Shown here piece by piece: positions 5,846 to 9,860 of a stretch of 9,860 nt of DNA. The position numbers and the translations under genes were made by a program. The stretch's first letter is position 1; each line of letters starts with the position of its first letter. The stretch covers positions 1-9,860 of the forward strand of contig CAJJXN010000053.1 of assembly GCA_905197115.1 (NCBI GenBank). The letters are read 5' to 3'. Origin of the DNA: an uncultured Bacillota bacterium (lineage in GTDB: Bacteria; Bacillota_I; Bacilli_A; RFN20; CAG-631). Below the pieces are notes generated by a model, which worked only from the letters and a program-made list of their open reading frames with translations, made no database searches and was not told the DNA's origin.

Positions 5846-6775
5846 TTAATCTCCTTTTATTAATTTATTTAATATTTTTTCGATATTGCTTAAACGTTTA
5901 TTTAATTCATCCACTTTTTCTTCTAAAGTGATACTTTTTGGTTGTTGAATAAGATTTAAATTTTTGCAAACTAAAATATTTGTTTTACTTTCAAGGCAAG
6001 AACATTTTATAAAATCTAATTGTCCTGGTTCAAAATAATCTTTTGTAATACGCATATTATTCGTAATTGAAAATAACTCTGAATGTATATCACAAACATC
6101 CCCTAACATAAATTTTAAAAAAGCCACGAAATTTTCAGATTTCAAATTTCCTGTTATTACAAAACCATTTTTAGGAATTAGGAATTCATAATTATGATAA
6201 TGATGTGGAAACATATCTCTTACAAATGGCAAATAATTATCTAGCAAATGAAAACAATCCAATTTTTTTACATCTTCTATTTGGCAATGATAAAAAATGT
6301 CTGATGGCGTTCCATATCCAAAACCTGGACGCTCGGACATATATATTAAGGTATTCTTTTCATCAAACGCTAACACAATATCTTCTAAACTATCACTTGC
6401 GCGATAAATCTCATTGGACTGACAACGATGACGATTCGAAATCGTCTTTGCCTTAGGCGCAATGGAATCATGAATTTCAAAATCGGTCCATACAGAAAAA
6501 TTAGATACTTGATTGTATGTAATGACAAAATCATGAATTATAAAATCTAAAATCTTTTGGTTATGATCTTCTTTATTTTCAAATCCGACCAAATAATTTA
6601 AAGAAACGCGATAATGTTGAGCAATTTTTATTAAAGTAGAAATATCGGGTGTTGTTTCACCCTTTTCCCATTTTGAAACACTTTGAAAAGAAATAAATAA
6701 TAAATCTGCCAAATCTTTTTGTGTCTCTTTATGTTTTTCACGCAAACTTTTAATGTTATTTCCTAAAACACTCAT
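5846..6775 (-). CDS. XRE-family transcriptional regulator with C-terminal coiled coil
   Basis: Residues 6-62 of this 309-residue protein are a Cro/C1-type helix-turn-helix (IKSLREKHKETQKDLADLL, then FQSVSKWEKGETTPDISTLI). The rest is an uncharacterised domain at about 75-270 that includes GFGYGTPSDIFYHC, PHHYHNYEFLIP, and ECSCLES-like cysteines near 258-262 (KCSCLES). The end (about 280-306, LEEKVDELNKRLSNIEKILN) is a short coiled coil, probably for dimers. XRE regulators with unknown C-terminal domains often bind a ligand and control an adjacent gene. Here the coupled methyltransferase downstream and the divergent lipoprotein gene upstream are the obvious candidates. The ATG start at 6773-6775 follows GGAG at close spacing. 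Confidence 0.85.
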   Translation of the reverse strand: MSVLGNNIKSLREKHKETQKDLADLLFISFQSVSKWEKGETTPDISTLIKIAQHYRVSLNYLVGFENKEDHNQKILDFIIHDFVITYNQVSNFSVWTDFEIHDSIAPKAKTISNRHRCQSNEIYRASDSLEDIVLAFDEKNTLIYMSERPGFGYGTPSDIFYHCQIEDVKKLDCFHLLDNYLPFVRDMFPHHYHNYEFLIPKNGFVITGNLKSENFVAFLKFMLGDVCDIHSELFSITNNMRITKDYFEPGQLDFIKCSCLESKTNILVCKNLNLIQQPKSITLEEKVDELNKRLSNIEKILNKLIKGD

Positions 6776-6817
6776 AAATCTCCATCCTTATTCAATTAAA
6801 AATAGAATTATATACAT

Positions 6818-6846
6818 ATAATACTCTTACTTGCCTTTTTTTGCAA
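6818..6846 (-). promoter_or_regulatory. Promoter of the XRE-methyltransferase operon
   Basis: On the minus strand TTGCAA (6841-6846) and TATTAT (6818-6823) are 17 bases apart, about 43 bases before the XRE start codon. A second possible -10 box, TATAAT, lies closer to the gene but lacks a -35. No equally good plus-strand promoter for the lipoprotein gene is visible in this 176-base gap; TTGCAA is its own complement and could be shared, but the plus-strand -10 (GAATAT, 19 bases away) is poor. Confidence 0.6.
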
Positions 6847-6951
6847 TTATATTCTAGTTTAAAGAGAATATGTCTTCTTTCTTTCACTCATACAATGATT
6901 GCTATTTTAAAAATTATATGAAAAAATTTGAATATAAGAGAGGGTTTTACA

Positions 6952-8313
6952 ATGAGAAAAACACAAAAAATAATACTAGCAAATTTACTTTTACTTTCTT
7001 TAGTTGGTTGCAAGAGCAATAAAAAAGATGAGATAGTATCTAACAATGATTTTTTTATCATATCTAACATCCAAGATCAATTTAGTGAACAAGAAAACGA
7101 AAAGATATATAAACTTTATGCTGAACATGACGATCATTATGTTTTTAAAACAAAAAACAATATTTCTTTATCCATTCTAGATGAAAAAAATAAAACTCTT
7201 GCTCAAGAAAATCAAGAAATATCAATTGAATTAAATAAAAATCAAAAATTTTATTTAAAGGTTAAAAACAATGATTCAAGCGCTCAAAACATTAAAATAA
7301 ATGTACAATATATGAACCAACCCATCAAATTACCTTATACAACGAATTTCAAAGAGCAAAAAATAAATACAAATTATAGTGAAACTAATGGGCTACTTAA
7401 AGCAAGTTCATTAAATTATGTTAAAAGAGAAGGTGGAACTTATATTTATTCAAACAACCCTGAATTATTCACAGATTTAGATTTGAATCAATGTATAATG
7501 CAAAACAATCAATTGCAAGGTGATATATATATGGCTTTTGAACATGCCAATTATTCAAGTAAAGCCACTACTTATTTAGGTTATAAATTAATTAATAATG
7601 AAAATCATGATATATATGTCACGATTGAAAATGTTGGCTTTCAAGCAGGGGGTAGTTGGTTTGGTCAAAAAGCCTGGTATGATTTTTATAACACAAAATT
7701 TCAATTACCTGAAGACTATTTTAATAATGGTAAAATTTCAGACAAATATAGTTCTTTTGATTATGGATATGTAAATTATACACCTCGTATTTATACACCA
7801 ACAACTTATAAATTACCAAAAGGTGAGTCTTTCTTTGTGATAGGTGGTAGCAGCATAGCTAGTTATAACCAAATTAATGTAGATAACTCTGCTAATAAAG
7901 TTTTAGGCAAAAATCAATGTAGCAATGGCCAAGTCAAATTTAAAATAACCGGAGGTAAAGCTACTGGAAAAATGTTTATTTATGACAACATCAATAAAAT
8001 TAATGATGATATGCAAGAAGTTGGATATGTAACCATCCGAAATGGGAAAGATTATGGACGTCAATATCAAGGAATGGCCAAACATCATGGTGTAATTGAT
8101 AATGATTTAATGTGGGAATTTAATGACTTAACAAAATCTGCTTCTTTACCTGTAAAATACAGCAATCAATATGCAACAGATATATCCAAAAGAGCTCCTT
8201 ATGAAGTTTATAATAATCAAAAACATGATACGGATGAGATCACAGATGCAAAAAAAGAAAGCCAAAACAAATTTTCCTGCCATAAACTTAGAACTAATTC
8301 TATTGTTCTATAG
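6952..8313 (+). CDS. Secreted lipoprotein, function unknown; C-terminus suspect
   Basis: The start is ATG 6952, since GAGAGG lies 8 bases upstream and the frame then opens with a lipoprotein signal peptide: MRKTQK, a hydrophobic core, and the lipobox LVGC with C20. A TTG at 6928 would place eight extra residues before the signal and is rejected. The mature part (about 433 residues) is polar and beta-rich, with many Asn and Tyr. It has a short domain at about 45-115 resembling a bacterial pre-peptidase or jelly-roll fold (HYVFKTKNNISLSI), then a larger domain with GSWFGQKAWYDFYN and HHGVIDNDLMWEFND. No catalytic motif is recognised. The last 15-25 codons (ending CHKLRTNSIVL) fall in the zone where base composition changes to Bacteroides-like, so the natural gene is probably longer and cut by the junction. 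Confidence 0.75.
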   Translation: MRKTQKIILANLLLLSLVGCKSNKKDEIVSNNDFFIISNIQDQFSEQENEKIYKLYAEHDDHYVFKTKNNISLSILDEKNKTLAQENQEISIELNKNQKFYLKVKNNDSSAQNIKINVQYMNQPIKLPYTTNFKEQKINTNYSETNGLLKASSLNYVKREGGTYIYSNNPELFTDLDLNQCIMQNNQLQGDIYMAFEHANYSSKATTYLGYKLINNENHDIYVTIENVGFQAGGSWFGQKAWYDFYNTKFQLPEDYFNNGKISDKYSSFDYGYVNYTPRIYTPTTYKLPKGESFFVIGGSSIASYNQINVDNSANKVLGKNQCSNGQVKFKITGGKATGKMFIYDNINKINDDMQEVGYVTIRNGKDYGRQYQGMAKHHGVIDNDLMWEFNDLTKSASLPVKYSNQYATDISKRAPYEVYNNQKHDTDEITDAKKESQNKFSCHKLRTNSIVL

Positions 8314-8343
8314 ACTTTAGCAAACAGAATGTTATACCGACTA
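8245..8343. other. Junction between two dissimilar genomes
   Basis: Left of about 8245, coding sequence is very AT-rich and Firmicute-like. From 8341 a minus-strand frame and all later genes have Bacteroides-like composition, promoters and gene content. The exact break cannot be placed by eye. No inverted repeats, target duplication, integrase or transposase mark the change. Confidence 0.65.
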
Positions 8344-8400
8344 TTCCAATCTATTCTTTCGTACCCATGCCTGAAGATCATCCTTTTGTCTTATGACAAA

Positions 8401-8535
8401 TCACTCTATCTGTTCTGTTTCAGGCAGACTTTGTTCATTCTCGTCCTCATCGATCAAAATAGCCCAAAAGAGCCACCATAACAGCAATCCTGCCAACAAC
8501 ACGGCACCTATTCTTATCCAAAGTTTACGTTTCAT
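8401..8535 (-). CDS. Small single-pass membrane protein, Bacteroides-like
   Basis: From ATG 8533-8535 the frame encodes 44 residues: a basic start MKRKLWIRIG, one Trp-rich membrane helix at about 10-28 (AVLLAGLLLWWLFWAILI) and an acidic tail DEDENEQSLPETEQIE, ending at TGA 8401-8403. An in-frame ATG at 8542-8544 would add three residues. The positive-inside rule puts the N-terminus in the cytoplasm. After the TGA the same frame stays open for 19 codons (FVIRQKDDLQAWVRKNRLE) to a TAG at 8341-8343 and reads like protein, so the gene may once have been 64 codons long and carry a nonsense mutation. The family is not recognised. It is divergent from the YtxH-like gene. Confidence 0.55.
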   Translation of the reverse strand: MKRKLWIRIGAVLLAGLLLWWLFWAILIDEDENEQSLPETEQIE

Positions 8536-8628
8536 ACACTTCATTTTAATGATTTATTAACTGATATATTAAAACCATTCCGCCACCCGAAATGTTCATT
8601 TATAAAACCAATTTAAAGTAATAAGATT

Positions 8629-8889
8629 ATGAATAATGGAAAATTCTTTGCCGGACTGGCACTAGGAGCGCTGGTCGGCAGTGCATTAAGTTGTTTTGCG
8701 CACAGCAACAGAGGTCGCAAATTGAGAAGAGACGTGTATGATGCCATTCAGGACTTACAAGAAGATGCAAAAGACCTGGCTCATCATGCAAAACATAAAG
8801 CAGAAGAAGTAAGCAGTGAAGTAGCCGGAAAAGTAGGTGAGAAAGTGGAAGAAGTGAAAGGGAAAATACACGAAGCTGCAAATAAATAA
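8629..8889 (+). CDS. YtxH-like small membrane-anchored protein
   Basis: The 86-residue protein has the YtxH layout: a glycine- and alanine-rich membrane segment at about 5-23 (KFFAGLALGALVGSALSCF), a short basic motif (SNRGRKLRRD, 27-36) and a long amphipathic, charged helix (EDAKDLAHHAKHKAEEV, then repeated EKVEEVKGKI) to the end. Members of this family are often linked with general or envelope stress, but no biochemical activity is established. The ATG at 8629 has only an A-rich upstream region, normal for Bacteroides. No consensus Bacteroides promoter was found in the 84 bases between it and the divergent small gene. Base composition and codon use match trpB and not the genes left of 8245. 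Confidence 0.8.
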   Translation: MNNGKFFAGLALGALVGSALSCFAHSNRGRKLRRDVYDAIQDLQEDAKDLAHHAKHKAEEVSSEVAGKVGEKVEEVKGKIHEAANK

Positions 8890-8907
8890 AAAAAAAGTAA
8901 GTTTTTC

Positions 8908-8938
8908 TTTGGAGTTTAAAACAAAACGCTTACATTTG
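8908..8938 (+). promoter_or_regulatory. Bacteroides-type promoter of the trp operon
   Basis: TTTG at 8908-8911 (-33 box) and TACATTTG at 8931-8938 (-7 box, TAnnTTTG) are 19 bases apart, an excellent match to the consensus read by the Bacteroides primary sigma factor. Transcription should begin about 6-10 bases after the -7 box, shortly before the leader peptide ATG at 8961. Confidence 0.85.
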
Positions 8939-8960
8939 CCCCAAAATAAAAACAGATTTT

Positions 8961-9020
8961 ATGAATAGAATCATGGTAAATACATATTGGTGGCGTTTCT
9001 TACAACTAAACAAGTCGTAA
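8961..9020 (+). CDS. trp operon leader peptide
   Basis: A 19-codon frame (MNRIMVNTYWWRFLQLNKS) starts just after the predicted transcription start and ends at TAA 9018-9020. It has tandem tryptophan codons at 8988-8993. Trp is the rarest amino acid, so a WW pair in a 19-residue peptide upstream of trpB is the hallmark of ribosome-mediated attenuation. The stop codon lies inside the 8-base segment GTCGTAAG (9014-9021) that can pair with the terminator's 3' side. Confidence 0.85.
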   Translation: MNRIMVNTYWWRFLQLNKS

Positions 9021-9104
9021 GGGAACCAGACCATGTATATATACCTGACATTCTAAAAGGATATTCAAACTGAAGGCCTGTCGTACTTACGACAGGCCTT
9101 TTTT
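9014..9104 (+). promoter_or_regulatory. trp attenuator: competitor segment and terminator
   Basis: The intrinsic terminator is a 12-base-pair stem (9073-9084 with 9089-9100), loop ACTT, followed by a T run to 9104. Segment 9014-9021 (GTCGTAAG) is the exact reverse complement of 9086-9093, which includes five bases of the terminator's 3' arm. Prediction: if tryptophan is scarce, a ribosome stalled at 8988-8993 leaves 9014-9021 free to pair and disrupt the terminator; if it is plentiful, the ribosome reaches the stop codon at 9018-9020, covers the segment, and the terminator forms. The sequence between (9022-9072) contains a GTATATATAC palindrome that may shape the leader. The competitor helix is short, so its strength is uncertain. 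Confidence 0.7.
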
Positions 9105-9139
9105 CGTTAGTGCAATTAACATTAAAATATAGAACGACA

Positions 9140-9860
9140 ATGAAAACTTATCAGGTAAACAAAGAAGGTTATTATGGCGAATTTGGAGGGGCGTATATTC
9201 CCGAAATCCTTCACCGCTGTGTGGAAGAATTGCAGAATGCCTATTCCAAAGTATTGGAAAGTGAAGGATTCAAACAAGAATTCCACCAGTTACTACGCGA
9301 CTATGTAGGACGCCCTTCACCTCTTTACCTGGCAAACCGGCTAAGCAAGAAATATGGCTGTAAGATCTACCTGAAACGTGAAGATTTAAACCACACCGGA
9401 GCACATAAAATCAATAATGCCATCGGACAGGTGTTACTGGCAAAACGTATGGGGAAAAAACGTATCATTGCAGAAACCGGAGCTGGACAGCATGGGGTGG
9501 CCACCGCTACGGTATGCGCTTTGATGAACATGCAATGCATTGTTTACATGGGCAAGACCGATGTAGAACGCCAGCATATCAATGTAGAAAAGATGAAAAT
9601 GCTGGGAGCCGAAGTCCGCCCGGTCACTTCCGGCAACATGACACTGAAAGATGCTACAAACGAAGCAATCCGCGACTGGTGCTGCCATCCGGATGATACG
9701 TACTATCTCATTGGCTCAACCGTAGGTCCTCATCCTTATCCCGATATGGTAGCCCGCTTGCAATCTGTCATCAGCGAAGAAATAAGAAAACAACTTTTGG
9801 AGCATGAAATGCGAGATTATCCGGATTACCTGATAGCATGCGTCGGAGGAGGCAGCAACG
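9140..9860 (+). CDS. trpB: Tryptophan synthase beta subunit, 5' part
   Basis: The first 240 codons of trpB; the gene runs off the window. TrpB joins indole and L-serine to make tryptophan, using pyridoxal phosphate (PLP), in a complex with TrpA. Family marks are all present: [11 protein letters not shown] near the start, [10 protein letters not shown] with the PLP lysine K90, AETGAGQHG with the catalytic glutamate E112, [10 protein letters not shown], and the phosphate-binding GGGSN at the right edge. About 395-400 residues are normal, so roughly 40% lies outside. The ATG at 9140 follows an A-rich region after the attenuator. In Bacteroides, trpB commonly leads the trp operon, which fits the promoter and leader found here. 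Confidence 0.97.
   Translation, partial: MKTYQVNKEGYYGEFGGAYIPEILHRCVEELQNAYSKVLESEGFKQEFHQLLRDYVGRPSPLYLANRLSKKYGCKIYLKREDLNHTGAHKINNAIGQVLLAKRMGKKRIIAETGAGQHGVATATVCALMNMQCIVYMGKTDVERQHINVEKMKMLGAEVRPVTSGNMTLKDATNEAIRDWCCHPDDTYYLIGSTVGPHPYPDMVARLQSVISEEIRKQLLEHEMRDYPDYLIACVGGGSN

Noticed and set aside
6205..6456. 83-codon plus-strand frame
   Set aside because: It is antisense to the XRE regulator, whose helix-turn-helix and operon context leave no doubt about the coding strand.
6888..7070. 60-codon minus-strand hydrophobic frame
   Set aside because: Its hydrophobicity is the mirror image of the lipoprotein signal peptide; no start signals.
7903..8088. 61-codon minus-strand frame
   Set aside because: It is antisense to the lipoprotein gene, with no ribosome site or motif.
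8290..8400. Minus-strand frame starting MIFRHGYERIDW and running into the lipoprotein gene
   Set aside because: It crosses the composition break and has no independent support; the frame ending at 8341 fits the Bacteroides side better.
8627..8881. 84-codon minus-strand leucine-rich frame
   Set aside because: It is the antisense shadow of the YtxH-like gene; repetitive Leu and His arise from its repeated Glu, Lys and Ala codons.
9434..9696. Frames on both strands inside trpB
   Set aside because: trpB is certain from its PLP lysine and other family motifs; these are shadows.

Overview
The window joins two kinds of DNA that do not look as if they belong to one genome. Bases 1 to about 8,250 are very AT-rich. 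Their sigma-A-type promoters, strong AGGAGG ribosome binding sites and rho-independent hairpins are typical of a low-GC Firmicute (Erysipelotrichia or other gut Bacilli is my guess). Tryptophan is encoded by TGG and genes end in TAA, TAG or TGA, so there is no sign of the Mycoplasma code. Bases about 8,340 to 9,860 have much higher GC, a Bacteroides-type promoter (TTTG-N19-TAnnTTTG), A-rich start regions without Shine-Dalgarno sequences, and the start of a Bacteroides-like tryptophan operon. The change is abrupt, lies near the 3' end of a lipoprotein gene, and most simply reflects a chimeric contig. A recent insertion is the alternative.

Bases 1-1,203 look like the worn end of a mobile element. 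They hold a frameshifted small gene (207-489, minus), a small orphan ORF (547-708, plus), a compact minus-strand transcription unit for tiny peptides (promoter 1013-1042, hairpin 763-803), and two related promoter-plus-terminator cassettes (39-137 and 714-803). They end at what looks like the last 16 bases of a tRNA including CCA (1188-1203), a classic integration footprint.

Bases 1,204-8,313 carry ordinary-looking Firmicute genes: a DUF4143-type AAA ATPase (minus) with two related dyads flanking its promoter; an ECF-like sigma factor with a 385-residue C-terminal extension (plus); a translationally coupled pair of an XRE-type regulator and a SAM-dependent methyltransferase (minus); and, divergent from that pair, a secreted lipoprotein of unknown function (plus) whose C-terminus is probably altered by the junction.

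Bases 8,341-9,860 are Bacteroides-like: a small membrane protein (minus) with an odd in-frame TGA, a YtxH-like protein (plus), a promoter, a 19-codon leader peptide with tandem Trp codons, an intrinsic terminator and the first 240 codons of trpB. The leader contains an 8-base segment overlapping its stop codon that can pair with the terminator's 3' arm. This predicts tryptophan control by a very simple attenuator. I see no CRISPR array, transposase, rRNA or complete tRNA.
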